A stretch of DNA of 64,000 bases, taken from assembly GCF_014268785.2 (NCBI RefSeq), contig NZ_JABWRD020000002.1, positions 970,001 to 1,034,000 of the forward strand. Direction: 5' to 3'. Positions 11,541 to 20,137 of the stretch are shown piece by piece (within the stretch, counting starts at the first letter, position 1; every line of letters begins with the position of its first letter). The notes below the pieces were generated by a model, which ran no database searches, was not told the DNA's origin, and was given only the letters and a program-made list of their open reading frames with translations. The translations under genes and the position numbers were made by a program. Source of the DNA: Pseudomonas shirazensis. GTDB lineage: Bacteria > Pseudomonadota > Gammaproteobacteria > Pseudomonadales > Pseudomonadaceae.

Positions 11541-12973
11541 GCCGAAGTGAAACCGTGTGGATCGTCGACGATGATCGCTCCATCCGCTGGGTCCTGGAAA
11601 AAGCCCTGCAACAGGAGGGCATGACCACCCAGAGCTTTGACAGCGCTGACGGAGTCATGGGTCGCCTGGCACGGCAGCAGCCAGACGTGATCATTTCCGA
11701 CATTCGCATGCCGGGCGCCAGCGGCCTGGACCTGCTGGCGCAGATTCGCGAACAACATCCGCGCTTGCCGGTGATCATCATGACCGCGCATTCGGACCTG
11801 GACAGTGCGGTAGCCTCCTATCAAGGCGGCGCTTTCGAGTACCTGCCCAAGCCGTTCGACGTTGACGAGGCGGTCTCGCTGGTCAAGCGGGCCAACCAAC
11901 ATGCTCAGGAGCAGCAAGGCCTGCATGTCGCGCCGACGCTGACGCGCACGCCGGAGATCATTGGCGAAGCGCCGGCGATGCAGGAAGTATTCCGCGCCAT
12001 CGGCCGCCTCAGCCACTCCAACATCACCGTGTTGATCAACGGTGAGTCGGGTACCGGTAAAGAGTTGGTTGCCCACGCCCTGCACCGTCACAGCCCAAGG
12101 GCTGCTTCGCCGTTCATTGCGTTGAACATGGCGGCGATCCCCAAGGATCTGATGGAGTCAGAGCTGTTCGGCCATGAGAAAGGCGCCTTTACCGGCGCTG
12201 CCAACCTGCGCCGTGGCCGCTTCGAGCAGGCCGACGGCGGCACGTTGTTCCTCGACGAAATCGGCGACATGCCAGCCGACACCCAGACCCGCCTGCTGCG
12301 GGTATTGGCTGACGGTGAGTTCTACCGCGTGGGCGGGCATATCCCGGTCAAGGTCGATGTACGCATCATTGCCGCAACGCACCAGAACCTGGAAACCCTG
12401 GTCCAGGCGGGCAAATTCCGTGAGGACTTGTTTCACCGCCTGAACGTGATCCGCATCCATATTCCGCGACTGTCCGACCGCCGTGAGGATATCCCCACGC
12501 TCGCCAGGCACTTCCTCGGCCGAGCGGCGCAAGAGCTGTCGGTCGAGCCAAAGCTGCTCAAGCCGGAAACCGAAGAGTTCATGCGCAACCTGCCGTGGCC
12601 GGGCAACGTGCGCCAGCTGGAGAACACCTGCCGCTGGATCACGGTAATGGCCTCTAGCCGCGAAGTGCTGGTGGGTGACCTGCCGCCGGAGCTGCTCAAC
12701 CTGCCGCAGGATGCTGCGCCGGTAACCAACTGGGAGCAGGCACTGCGCCAGTGGGCGGATCAGGCGTTGGCGCGGGGGCAGTCCAACCTGCTCGACAGCG
12801 CGGTGCCGAGTTTCGAGCGGATCATGATCGAGACCGCACTCAAGCATACCGCCGGGCGTCGGCGTGATGCTGCGGTGTTGCTGGGTTGGGGGCGTAACAC
12901 CCTGACCCGCAAGATCAAAGAACTGGGGATGAAGATCGACGGCGGCGATGAGGATGACGGCGACGATCATTGA
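11537..12973 (+). CDS. glnG: Nitrogen response regulator NtrC (sigma-54 activator)
   Basis: This 478-residue enhancer-binding protein activates sigma-54 promoters under nitrogen limitation. The receiver domain has the acidic pair at 11-12 and phospho-acceptor Asp55. The AAA+ domain has Walker A GESGTGKE at 169-176 and the sigma-54 contact loop GAFTGA at 216-221. A Fis-type helix-turn-helix (AAVLLGWGRNTLTRKIKEL) lies near the C-terminus. It is co-translated with ntrB through an ATGA overlap. Likely targets within this window are glnA, ntrBC itself and the small RNA just downstream. Confidence 0.97.
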   Translation: MSRSETVWIVDDDRSIRWVLEKALQQEGMTTQSFDSADGVMGRLARQQPDVIISDIRMPGASGLDLLAQIREQHPRLPVIIMTAHSDLDSAVASYQGGAFEYLPKPFDVDEAVSLVKRANQHAQEQQGLHVAPTLTRTPEIIGEAPAMQEVFRAIGRLSHSNITVLINGESGTGKELVAHALHRHSPRAASPFIALNMAAIPKDLMESELFGHEKGAFTGAANLRRGRFEQADGGTLFLDEIGDMPADTQTRLLRVLADGEFYRVGGHIPVKVDVRIIAATHQNLETLVQAGKFREDLFHRLNVIRIHIPRLSDRREDIPTLARHFLGRAAQELSVEPKLLKPETEEFMRNLPWPGNVRQLENTCRWITVMASSREVLVGDLPPELLNLPQDAAPVTNWEQALRQWADQALARGQSNLLDSAVPSFERIMIETALKHTAGRRRDAAVLLGWGRNTLTRKIKELGMKIDGGDEDDGDDH

Positions 12974-12998
12974 TCCACACCTGACGCCATACACGCCG

Positions 12999-13019
12999 GG
13001 CCGCATAGCGGCCTTTTTT
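12999..13019 (+). terminator. Rho-independent terminator of ntrBC
   Basis: GGCCGC and GCGGCC pair around ATA and are followed by six T residues, 26 bases after the ntrC stop. Confidence 0.9.
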
Positions 13020-13034
13020 GACCGGTCCATCGCG

Positions 13035-13172
13035 CCCCCTGCAGGAGCGGCCTTGTGTCGCGAAAGTGCTGCGTAGCGGCCCCAGGATCTGCGCAACGCC
13101 ACAGAATCGCCGGGCCAGCTTCGCTGGCCTTTCCGACCGGTCCGGCGCCCCGGCAAGGCCGCTCCCACAGGG
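13035..13172. repeat. REP-like elements after ntrC
   Basis: Two facing REP-type units occupy 13035-13084 (with GGAGCGGCCTTGTGTCGCG) and about 13141-13172 (with GGCAAGGCCGCTCCCACAGG). They are the same family as the elements at 7957 and 32150. This covers the first part of the 475-base gap after ntrC. The rest of the gap (13200-13450) holds an NtrC site, a sigma-54 promoter and a small RNA. Confidence 0.75.
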
Positions 13173-13209
13173 ACCGCGCTCGGTTGGGGATCGGCGCAGT
13201 CTTTACCAT

Positions 13210-13224
13210 GCACCGAGATCGTGC
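13210..13224. promoter_or_regulatory. NtrC-binding dyad of the small RNA promoter
   Basis: GCAC-N7-GTGC is an exact match to the NtrC core. Its centre is about 118 bases before the start predicted from the sigma-54 promoter at 13309. That is a typical enhancer distance. Confidence 0.75.
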
Positions 13225-13308
13225 TCAACGCACCGCCGCAAGGCAAAAACAACCTCAAAACCCGGCCGAATCACCCGCAAAACCCAACAAACACTGCTTT
13301 TACAAACC

Positions 13309-13324
13309 TGGCACGCCCCCTGCA
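13309..13324 (+). promoter_or_regulatory. Sigma-54 promoter of the NrsZ-like small RNA
   Basis: TGGCACG, 4 bases and CTGCA match the consensus, with GG (13310-13311) and GC (13322-13323) exactly 10 bases apart. The -24 half is perfect. No open reading frame follows, so the product is most likely an RNA starting near 13335. Confidence 0.8.
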
Positions 13325-13334
13325 ATAGCTATTG

Positions 13335-13450
13335 CACAACCAGTTTCGGGGGCCCTGGTACAGGCAGGCCGGGTGACCCCTATTTTATTCGCAAGTCGAG
13401 CAAGTTCTGGGGACCTCGGTACAGGCAGGCCGGGAATCCCCTCTTTTATT
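13335..13450 (+). ncRNA. nrsZ: NrsZ-like nitrogen-regulated small RNA
   Basis: The predicted transcript starts about 12 bases after the sigma-54 -12 element and runs roughly 115 bases. It is built from two similar stem-loop units (about 13341-13389 and 13402-13450). Each has a G-rich 5' arm, the shared core GGTACAGGCAGGCCGGG and a C-rich 3' arm. The last unit ends in CCCC followed by CTTTTATT, so it can also act as terminator. In P. aeruginosa the NtrBC/sigma-54-dependent sRNA NrsZ lies between ntrC and the next gene and is made of repeated stem-loops. Position, promoter type and architecture agree here. The 5' end is inferred, and primary-sequence homology could not be tested. Confidence 0.72.
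13341..13450. repeat. Two imperfect ~49-bp direct repeats
   Basis: Copies at 13341-13389 and 13402-13450 share an identical 17-base core (GGTACAGGCAGGCCGGG) and similar flanks, ending in CCCCTaTTTTATT or CCCCTcTTTTATT. They are read as the repeated hairpins of the small RNA. The end of the second copy overlaps the stop codon of the convergent gene at 13449. Confidence 0.85.
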
Positions 13451-13883
13451 AGTGCAGCCTCACCTGCACACGCCAACGTCCCGCGTCCTCTGCAGCGCTC
13501 CATTCGCCCTGCAGGGGGCGCGCGGCCACCACCGTCAGCAGCAAGCCCTTGTCGCTGTTCTGCAAACGCCAGCCGACCGGCTTCTCCTCCAGCATCAGTT
13601 GCCCGCGCTGCGCCTTGCCCTTCGCTTCGAACAAAATCGCCACCGTACCTTCGACGTTCTCGCCATGCAGCTTTGGCTCTTCGTTGAACCACAGGTCAAG
13701 CCCGCCCTGCACTACCCCGATCTGCTCCAGCAAACGCTCTTCCGGCGTGGTCAGGCGGCCGATCATCAAGCCGACCATCACCCCGACGATGGCCAGCGAC
13801 AGCATTACCCGCGGGAACGCTTTCGAACGCTGATCCGGTTCAGGGGTAGAATGCTCGTCATCTTCACGCTTGGAGCCGTGCAT
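13449..13883 (-). CDS. Conserved hypothetical protein with one membrane segment
   Basis: This 144-residue protein has a charged N-terminus (about 1-24), one hydrophobic helix at about 26-42 ([17 protein letters not shown]) and a soluble C-terminal domain of about 100 residues, probably periplasmic. I do not recognise a family beyond Pseudomonas homologues at the same place beside ntrC. It is convergent with the small RNA. Its ATG overlaps the ATG of the divergent trmL by two bases. A ribosome site (AAAAGGA) lies about 11 bases upstream, inside trmL. Confidence 0.75.
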   Translation of the reverse strand: MHGSKREDDEHSTPEPDQRSKAFPRVMLSLAIVGVMVGLMIGRLTTPEERLLEQIGVVQGGLDLWFNEEPKLHGENVEGTVAILFEAKGKAQRGQLMLEEKPVGWRLQNSDKGLLLTVVAARPLQGEWSAAEDAGRWRVQVRLH

Positions 13884-14337
13884 GTTTCACGTCATCCTTT
13901 TTCAACCAGAAATTCCGCCGAATACCGGCAATATCATCCGCCTGTGTGCCAACAGCGGCTGCGCCTTGCACCTGATCGAGCCGATCAGCTTCGAGCTGGA
14001 CGACAAGCGCCTGCGCCGGGCCGGGCTGGACTACCACGAGTATGCCACGCTCAAGCGCCACGAGAGCCTGGCGGCGTGCCTGGAAAGCCTCGGCCAGCCG
14101 CGTCTGTTCGCCTTCACCACCAAGGGCTCGCACCCGTTTCACGAGGTTGCCTACCAACCAGGCGATGCCTTCCTGTTCGGCCCGGAAAGCCGCGGCCTGC
14201 CGGCCGAGGTACTCGACCCCCTGCCCACCGAGCAAAAGCTGCGCCTGCCAATGCGCCCGGGCTGCCGCAGCCTGAACCTGTCCAACACCGTGGCAGTGAC
14301 GGTGTATGAAGCCTGGCGCCAGCAGGGCTTTGTCTGA
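13882..14337 (+). CDS. trmL: tRNA (cytidine/uridine-2'-O-) wobble methyltransferase TrmL
   Basis: This 151-residue SPOUT-class enzyme methylates the 2'-O of position 34 in tRNA-Leu isoacceptors using S-adenosylmethionine. The trefoil-knot motifs are present: [10 protein letters not shown] near the start, FGPESRGLP near 99 and [14 protein letters not shown] near the end. The ATG at 13882 follows TGGAG and begins [17 protein letters not shown], as in the family. Its start codon sits inside the CATG shared with the divergent gene at 13883. Confidence 0.93.
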   Translation: MFHVILFQPEIPPNTGNIIRLCANSGCALHLIEPISFELDDKRLRRAGLDYHEYATLKRHESLAACLESLGQPRLFAFTTKGSHPFHEVAYQPGDAFLFGPESRGLPAEVLDPLPTEQKLRLPMRPGCRSLNLSNTVAVTVYEAWRQQGFV

Positions 14338-14342
14338 GCCAC

Positions 14343-14369
14343 AAAAAAAGCGCCCAACAGGGCGCTTTT
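14343..14369. terminator. Bidirectional terminator between trmL and secB
   Basis: An A7 run, the stem AGCGCCC/GGGCGCT around AACA, and TTTT form a terminator that works for trmL forward and secB reverse. Confidence 0.88.
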
Positions 14370-14388
14370 CTCGGTCTGGCAGCCGTGC

Positions 14389-14874
14389 TTATTGCAGCGA
14401 CGGTGCCTCGCCAGCGGCCTGCATGCGCTCCATTTCCTGCGCGTACAGGGCGTCGAAGTTCACTGGCGACAGCATCAGCGCCGGGAACGAGCCGCGGGTT
14501 ACCAGGCTGTCCAGGGTTTCGCGAGCGTACGGGAACAGGATGTTCGGGCAGAACGCGCCGAGGGTGTGGCTCATGGAAGCCGGGTCGAGGTTCTTGATCA
14601 GGAAGATACCAGCCTGTTGCACTTCCGCGATGAAAGCCACTTCGTCACCGTTCTTGACGGTCACCGACAGGGTCAGCACGACTTCATGGAAGTCGCCTTC
14701 GAGGGCTTTCTGACGGGTATTGAGGTCCAGCGAAACAGCCGGCTCCCACTGCTGACGGAAGATCTGCGGGCTCTTCGGTGCTTCGAAAGACAGATCGCGC
14801 ACGTAGATACGCTGCATGGAGAATTGTGCTGCGTTGTCGTCAGTGGCAGCGCCGTTGTTCTGTTGCTCAGTCAT
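14389..14874 (-). CDS. secB: Protein-export chaperone SecB
   Basis: SecB is a tetrameric cytoplasmic chaperone that keeps preproteins unfolded and hands them to SecA. The 161-residue sequence shows the family core ([16 protein letters not shown], then GTFPALML-like [17 protein letters not shown] near the C-terminus). It is the last gene of a reverse-strand run: rhodanese-like protein, grxC, secB. Confidence 0.96.
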   Translation of the reverse strand: MTEQQNNGAATDDNAAQFSMQRIYVRDLSFEAPKSPQIFRQQWEPAVSLDLNTRQKALEGDFHEVVLTLSVTVKNGDEVAFIAEVQQAGIFLIKNLDPASMSHTLGAFCPNILFPYARETLDSLVTRGSFPALMLSPVNFDALYAQEMERMQAAGEAPSLQ

Positions 14875-14912
14875 GGCTGATCCTAATCCTAATGGGTTGA
14901 ATGCGGTGTGAT

Positions 14913-15167
14913 TCAGGCCGCGAGGAGGCTGTCGAGCTTGCCCGCGCGCTCGAGGGCGTACAAGTCATCGCAACCACCGACGTGGGTGCTGCCGATCCAG
15001 ATCTGCGGTACCGAGGTACGGCCGGCCTTCTGGCTCATTTCGGCGCGAACCTGGGGCTTGCCGTCGACCTTGATTTCCTCGAACGGCACGCCTTTGCTTT
15101 GCAGCAGTTGCTTGGCGCGGATGCAGAACGGGCAGTAGTCGCTGGAATAGACGATGACGGGCTTCAT
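14913..15167 (-). CDS. grxC: Glutaredoxin 3
   Basis: This 84-residue dithiol glutaredoxin reduces disulfides with glutathione. It has the active site CPFC at residues 12-15 (SSDYCPFC), the cis-proline region TSVPQIWIG and the glutathione-contact GGCDDL. It starts 1 base after the stop of the membrane rhodanese-like gene and is followed by secB, an arrangement conserved in Pseudomonas. Confidence 0.95.
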   Translation of the reverse strand: MKPVIVYSSDYCPFCIRAKQLLQSKGVPFEEIKVDGKPQVRAEMSQKAGRTSVPQIWIGSTHVGGCDDLYALERAGKLDSLLAA

Positions 15168-15168
15168 A

Positions 15169-15582
15169 TCACTTCACCAGGGGCAGGTTATCGGCTTTCC
15201 AGCTGGAAATGCCACCGCTGAGCTTGGCCGCGGTGTAACCAGCTTTGAGCAGTTCACGGCAATGGGTACCGGATTGCTGACCCATGCTGTCGACCACGAT
15301 CAGGGTCTTGTCTTTATGCTTTTCCAGCTCGGCCATACGGCTGGCGAGCTTGTCTTGCGGGATGTTCAGGGCGCCAACGATGTGGCCGGCCGCGAATTCC
15401 TTGCTGGTGCGGATGTCGAGCACCACGCCTTTGTCGGCGTTGACCAGCGCAGTCAGCTGGCCGTTGCTCAGGCTCTGGCCGCCACGACGGATTTCATTGA
15501 GCAACAGCAGGATCAGCAGAACAAAGAAAATCGCCACCAGAATCAAGTGGTTTGTGGCAAATGTAATCAGGTTAGCAACCAT
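15169..15582 (-). CDS. Membrane-anchored rhodanese-like protein (YibN type)
   Basis: This 137-residue protein has an N-terminal membrane helix (about 8-27, LILVAIFFVLLILLLL) followed by a rhodanese fold (VVLDIRTSKEFAAGHIVGALNIP). The loop where active rhodaneses have a cysteine reads IVVDSMGQQSG, so the sulfurtransferase cysteine is absent. The only nearby cysteine is in THCRELL. It is therefore probably a binding or scaffold protein. The ATG at 15582 gives the helix directly at the N-terminus. It lies in an operon with grxC and secB. Confidence 0.85.
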   Translation of the reverse strand: MVANLITFATNHLILVAIFFVLLILLLLNEIRRGGQSLSNGQLTALVNADKGVVLDIRTSKEFAAGHIVGALNIPQDKLASRMAELEKHKDKTLIVVDSMGQQSGTHCRELLKAGYTAAKLSGGISSWKADNLPLVK

Positions 15583-15786
15583 CAGGTGTGTTCCACGCGA
15601 TTGAAAATGTCGGCCAGTATACACAGCAGCCAAGGCCCACCAAAGCCCGCCCGCCGGGCAGGCGTGCAGCATTCATCTGCAAACGTTACAGCGCCAGTCG
15701 GCAAACACGATGAATTTTCGCCTGGGGTGGCGCATTTGCCCTAAAATCTGGTCTTTATCATCTTCTGGCAACCGTGAGTGCGATTG

Positions 15787-17319
15787 ATGACGAACACGCC
15801 CAAACCTCTGGTCCTGATCATCCTTGATGGTTTCGGCCATAGCGAACACCCTGAACACAACGCCATCTTTGCCGCGAATACGCCGGTCTACGATCGCCTT
15901 CGCGCTACCCAGCCGAACGGCTTGATCTCGGGCTCGGGCATGGACGTCGGCCTGCCTGACGGGCAGATGGGCAACTCCGAAGTCGGCCACATGAACCTCG
16001 GCGCTGGCCGCGTGGTGTACCAGGACTTCACCCGGGTGACCAAGGCCATCCGCGATGGCGAGTTCTTCACCAATCCGGTGCTCTGCGATGCAGTCGACAA
16101 GGCTGTCGGTGCCGGTAAGGCCGTGCACATCCTCGGCCTGCTCTCCGACGGTGGGGTACACAGTCACCAGGATCACCTGATCGCCATGGCCGAACTGGCC
16201 GCGCAGCGCGGCGCCGAAAAGATCTACCTGCACGCGTTTCTCGATGGCCGCGACACGCCGCCACGCAGCGCACAGTCGTCGCTGGAGCTGGTCGATGCTG
16301 CCTTTGCCAAGCTGGGTAAAGGCCGTATCGCCAGCCTCATCGGCCGCTACTTCGCAATGGACCGCGATAACCGCTGGGACCGCGTCGCTGCGGCCTACAA
16401 CCTGATCGTCGATTCCAGTGCCGACCACACTGCGGCTAGCGCCGTGGAAGGGCTTGAAGCGGCCTACGCGCGCGGCGAGAGCGATGAATTCGTCAAGGCC
16501 ACGCGGATTGGCGAAGCGGTCACTGTCGAAGATGGCGATGCGGTGATCTTCATGAACTTCCGTGCCGACCGCGCCCGCGAACTGTCGCGGGTGTTCGTCG
16601 AGCCTGACTTCAACGAGTTTGCCCGCACCCGCCAGCCAAAAGTGGCAGCCTTCATCGGCCTGACCCAGTACTCGGCGAAGATCCCCGCGCCGGCAGCCTT
16701 CGTCCCGGCCAGCCTGGACAACGTGCTTGGCGAATACCTGGCAAAAAACGGCAAGACCCAACTGCGGATTGCCGAAACCGAGAAGTACGCCCACGTCACC
16801 TTCTTCTTCTCCGGTGGCCGCGAAGAGCCGTTCGAAGGCGAAGAACGTATCCTCATCCCGTCGCCCAAGGTTGCTACCTATGACCTGCAGCCCGAGATGA
16901 ACGCACCCGAGGTCACCGACCGCATCGTCGAAGCGATCGAGCAGCAGCGCTACGACGTGATCGTGGTCAACTACGCCAATGGCGACATGGTCGGCCATAC
17001 GGGTGTGTTTGCCGCTGCGGTCAAAGCCGTCGAGGCACTCGACACCTGCGTCGGGCGCATTGTCGATGCCCTGGACAAAGTCGGTGGCGAAGCACTGATC
17101 ACCGCCGACCACGGTAACGTCGAGCAGATGGAAGACGAGAGCACCGGCCAGGCGCATACCGCTCACACCACCGAGCCCGTGCCATTCATCTACGTCGGCA
17201 AGCGCCAGCTCAAGGTGCGCAAAGGCGGCGTGCTGGCCGATGTAGCACCGACCATGCTGACCTTGCTCGGCCTGGAAATCCCGGCAGAAATGACCGGGAC
17301 TTCGATTCTGGTCGAATAA
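15787..17319 (+). CDS. gpmI: Cofactor-independent phosphoglycerate mutase
   Basis: This 510-residue manganese enzyme interconverts 3- and 2-phosphoglycerate. The phospho-serine nucleophile is Ser64 in MGNSEVGH, and the metal aspartate motif LDGFG is near the N-terminus (Asp14). Further metal ligands appear in [10 protein letters not shown] near residue 443. The ATG at 15787 is preferred to an in-frame GTG 9 bases upstream because it gives the standard family length. It is divergent from the rhodanese-like gene. Confidence 0.96.
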   Translation: MTNTPKPLVLIILDGFGHSEHPEHNAIFAANTPVYDRLRATQPNGLISGSGMDVGLPDGQMGNSEVGHMNLGAGRVVYQDFTRVTKAIRDGEFFTNPVLCDAVDKAVGAGKAVHILGLLSDGGVHSHQDHLIAMAELAAQRGAEKIYLHAFLDGRDTPPRSAQSSLELVDAAFAKLGKGRIASLIGRYFAMDRDNRWDRVAAAYNLIVDSSADHTAASAVEGLEAAYARGESDEFVKATRIGEAVTVEDGDAVIFMNFRADRARELSRVFVEPDFNEFARTRQPKVAAFIGLTQYSAKIPAPAAFVPASLDNVLGEYLAKNGKTQLRIAETEKYAHVTFFFSGGREEPFEGEERILIPSPKVATYDLQPEMNAPEVTDRIVEAIEQQRYDVIVVNYANGDMVGHTGVFAAAVKAVEALDTCVGRIVDALDKVGGEALITADHGNVEQMEDESTGQAHTAHTTEPVPFIYVGKRQLKVRKGGVLADVAPTMLTLLGLEIPAEMTGTSILVE

Positions 17320-17347
17320 ACCGCCCGCTACACCGCTGTTTCCAGAC

Positions 17348-17382
17348 AAACGCCCCGCTGCAGATGCCGCGGGGCGTTTTGT
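17348..17382 (+). terminator. Rho-independent terminator of gpmI
   Basis: AAACGCCCCGC pairs with GCGGGGCGTTT around a short loop and is followed by TTTTGTTT. Confidence 0.88.
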
Positions 17383-17437
17383 TTGCAGGCCCAGGCGGGC
17401 ATACTAGGCCAGTCTCCATCCCTGGTACGCCCACTCC

Positions 17438-18739
17438 ATGTTCCGCGCCCTGATCCTTCTCGCCCTGTCATGCCTGCTCAGCCCGGCCTTTGCCGATGAG
17501 CGCGCACAGACCCAGCAACAACTGGATGCCACCCGCCAGGACATCGCCGAGCTCAAGAAGATGCTGGGCAAGCTCCAGGAAGAAAAATCCGGTGTGCAAA
17601 AAGACCTGAAGAGCACCGAAACCGACATCGGTAACCTGGAAAAGCAGGTGGAGGCCCTGCAGCAAGAACTAAAAAAGACCGAGGGCGAACTGGAGCGCCT
17701 TGATACCGAGAAAAAAAAACTCCAGTCCGCCCGCACTGAACAACAAGGCCTGATTGCCAGTCAGGCCCGCTCGGCCTATCAGAACAACGGCCGCGAGGAA
17801 TACCTGAAACTGCTGCTCAACCAGCAGAACCCAGAGAAATTCGCCCGCACCCTCACCTATTACGATTACCTGAGCAAGGCGCGTATGGAGCAGTTGCGCG
17901 TGTTCAACGAGACCCTGCGTCAATTGGCCAATGTCGAGAAGGACATTGCCAGCCAGCAGGCACAGTTGCTCGCCCAGAGCGGCAACCTCGACAGCCGCCG
18001 GCAGGAGCTCGAAGCCGAGCGCGACAAGCGCAAGGCGGTATTGGCCAAGCTCAACAGCGACTTGAAGCAGCGCGACCAGAAGCTGCAAGCCCGCGAGCAG
18101 GACCAGGCCGAGCTGGGCAAGGTGCTCAAGACCATCGAAGAAACCCTCGCGCGCCAGGCCCGCGAAGCTGAAGAGGCGCGGCAAAAAGCCCTGATCGCTC
18201 AGCGCGAAGCCGAACAACGCCGCCAGCAGGAGGCCTTGGCCGCACGCCAGGCCCCAGCCGAGGCGCCGGCCGAGCCACCGAAAAAGGCCCTGACCACCCT
18301 CGGTCCGATGGTTTCCGGCGATGGCGCCAGCTATGGCGGTGCATTTTCTGCAGCGCGGGGCAAACTTCCATGGCCAGTCAATGGTCGATTGCTGGCACGC
18401 TTCGGTGATGCCCGTGGTGGTGATGCCCGCGCCAAATGGGATGGCGTGATGATCAGCGCCAGCAGTGGCACCCAGGTTCGCGCAGTGCACGGCGGCCGAG
18501 TGGTATTTGCCGATTGGTTGCGTGGGGCTGGACTTCTGGTCATTCTCGACCATGGTAATGGCTATCTGAGCTTGTATGGCCACAATCAACGCCTGCTCAA
18601 GAGCGCCGGTGATGTGGTCAAGGCTGGGGAAGCCATATCCACCGTGGGTGACAGCGGTGGCCAGGAAAGCGCAGGTCTGTACTTTGCCATTCGTCAGCAG
18701 GGCCGCCCGAGCGACCCGGCGCAATGGTGTCGTGGCTAG
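17438..18739 (+). CDS. EnvC-type murein hydrolase activator
   Basis: This 433-residue exported protein has a signal peptide ending near AFA|DE (residue 19), a long coiled coil (about 20-265) and a C-terminal LytM/M23 domain (about 310-433). The catalytic zinc residues are lost: the HxGxD position reads KWDGVMI, and the HxH position reads LYFAIR. This is the EnvC pattern, in which the domain activates amidases (AmiB) for cell separation and does not cut peptidoglycan itself. The downstream ctpA and deacetylase genes follow in the same direction, as in other pseudomonads. Confidence 0.88.
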   Translation: MFRALILLALSCLLSPAFADERAQTQQQLDATRQDIAELKKMLGKLQEEKSGVQKDLKSTETDIGNLEKQVEALQQELKKTEGELERLDTEKKKLQSARTEQQGLIASQARSAYQNNGREEYLKLLLNQQNPEKFARTLTYYDYLSKARMEQLRVFNETLRQLANVEKDIASQQAQLLAQSGNLDSRRQELEAERDKRKAVLAKLNSDLKQRDQKLQAREQDQAELGKVLKTIEETLARQAREAEEARQKALIAQREAEQRRQQEALAARQAPAEAPAEPPKKALTTLGPMVSGDGASYGGAFSAARGKLPWPVNGRLLARFGDARGGDARAKWDGVMISASSGTQVRAVHGGRVVFADWLRGAGLLVILDHGNGYLSLYGHNQRLLKSAGDVVKAGEAISTVGDSGGQESAGLYFAIRQQGRPSDPAQWCRG

Positions 18740-18813
18740 GCATTTCAACTTATTTATGGTGGCTGCACCGAGGCTCCTGCGGGAGCGCCAACAGGATCAG
18801 GAGTTCGTTCGAC

Positions 18814-20130
18814 ATGCTGCACTCGCCTCGCCTCACCCAACTGGCCCTGACCGTCGCCCTGGCGATCGGCGCGCCCCTGGCCCATGCCGCCGAGCCGGCC
18901 AAGCCAGCCGCAACGCCAGCTCCCGAGGCCACGGCGAAGTCGCCGCTGCCGCTGGAAGAGCTGCGCACCTTTGCCGAAGTCATGGACCGCATCAAAGCGG
19001 CATATGTCGAACCGGTGGACGACAAGACCCTGCTGGAGAACGCCATCAAGGGCATGCTCAGCAACCTTGACCCGCACTCGGCCTACCTCGGCCCGGAAGA
19101 CTTCCAGGAACTGCAGGAAAGCACCAGCGGCGAATTCGGCGGCCTGGGCATCGAAGTGGGCATGGAAGACGGTTTCGTCAAAGTTGTCTCGCCAATCGAC
19201 GACACCCCGGCGTCGCGTGCCGGTATCGAAGCCGGCGACCTGATCGTCAAGATCAACGGCGCGCCGACCCGTGGCCAGAGCATGACCGAAGCGGTCGACA
19301 AGATGCGCGGCAAGATCGGCGACAAGATCACCCTGACCCTGGTCCGCGATGGCGGCACGCCGTTTGACGTGACCCTCGCCCGTGCGGTCATTCAGGTCAA
19401 GAGCGTCAAGAGCCAGCTGCTGGAAAGCGGCTACGGTTATATCCGCATCACCCAGTTCCAGGTCAAGACCGGCGAAGAAGTCGGCAAGGCCCTGGCCAAG
19501 CTGCGCAAGGACAACGGCAAGAAGCTGCGCGGGGTCGTGCTCGACCTGCGCAACAACCCCGGCGGCGTGTTGCAGTCGGCGGTCGAAGTGGCCGACCACT
19601 TCCTGACCAAAGGTTTGATCGTCTACACCAAAGGCCGCATCGCCAACTCCGAGCTGCGCTTCTCGGCCGACCCGGCCGACGCCAGTGAAGGCGTACCGCT
19701 GGTGGTGCTGATCAACGGCGGCAGTGCCTCGGCTTCGGAGATCGTCGCCGGCGCCCTGCAAGACCAGAAGCGCGGCGTGCTGATGGGCACCGACAGCTTC
19801 GGTAAAGGATCGGTGCAGACTGTGCTGCCGCTGGCCAACGACCGCGCCCTGAAGCTCACCACCGCGCTGTACTTCACCCCCAACGGCCGCTCGATCCAGG
19901 CCCAGGGCATCGTCCCCGATATCGAAGTGCGCCAGGCCAAGCTCACTGCCGAGGCCGACACCGAGAACTTCAAGGAAGCCGACCTGCAAGGTCACCTCGG
20001 CAACGGCAACGGCGGCGCCGACCGCCCGACCGGCAGCAGCAAGCGCAAAGAGCGCCCGCAGGATGATGACTTCCAGCTGAGCCAGGCACTGAGCCTGCTC
20101 AAAGGCCTGAACATCACCAAGGGCGAATGA
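18814..20130 (+). CDS. Carboxy-terminal processing protease CtpA (S41)
   Basis: This 438-residue periplasmic serine protease degrades peptidoglycan hydrolases in pseudomonads. A signal peptide ends at AHA (about residue 25). A PDZ domain follows (GGLGIEVG onward, about 105-195), then the S41 core with Ser306 in GGSASASE, Lys331 and Gln335 in FGKGSVQ. This is the expected Ser-Lys-Gln arrangement. The ATG at 18814 has AGGAG about 10 bases upstream and gives the signal peptide; the longer open frame does not. The C-terminal tail is charged. Confidence 0.92.
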   Translation: MLHSPRLTQLALTVALAIGAPLAHAAEPAKPAATPAPEATAKSPLPLEELRTFAEVMDRIKAAYVEPVDDKTLLENAIKGMLSNLDPHSAYLGPEDFQELQESTSGEFGGLGIEVGMEDGFVKVVSPIDDTPASRAGIEAGDLIVKINGAPTRGQSMTEAVDKMRGKIGDKITLTLVRDGGTPFDVTLARAVIQVKSVKSQLLESGYGYIRITQFQVKTGEEVGKALAKLRKDNGKKLRGVVLDLRNNPGGVLQSAVEVADHFLTKGLIVYTKGRIANSELRFSADPADASEGVPLVVLINGGSASASEIVAGALQDQKRGVLMGTDSFGKGSVQTVLPLANDRALKLTTALYFTPNGRSIQAQGIVPDIEVRQAKLTAEADTENFKEADLQGHLGNGNGGADRPTGSSKRKERPQDDDFQLSQALSLLKGLNITKGE

Positions 20131-20137
20131 TCCGCTG

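Noticed and set aside
13341..13450. Repeats considered as a CRISPR array
   Set aside because: There are only two imperfect units with a 12-base gap and no cas genes. They fit repeated hairpins of a small RNA.
15673..17349. 558-codon reverse frame opposite gpmI
   Set aside because: It is a shadow frame; gpmI is complete with Ser64 and its metal ligands.
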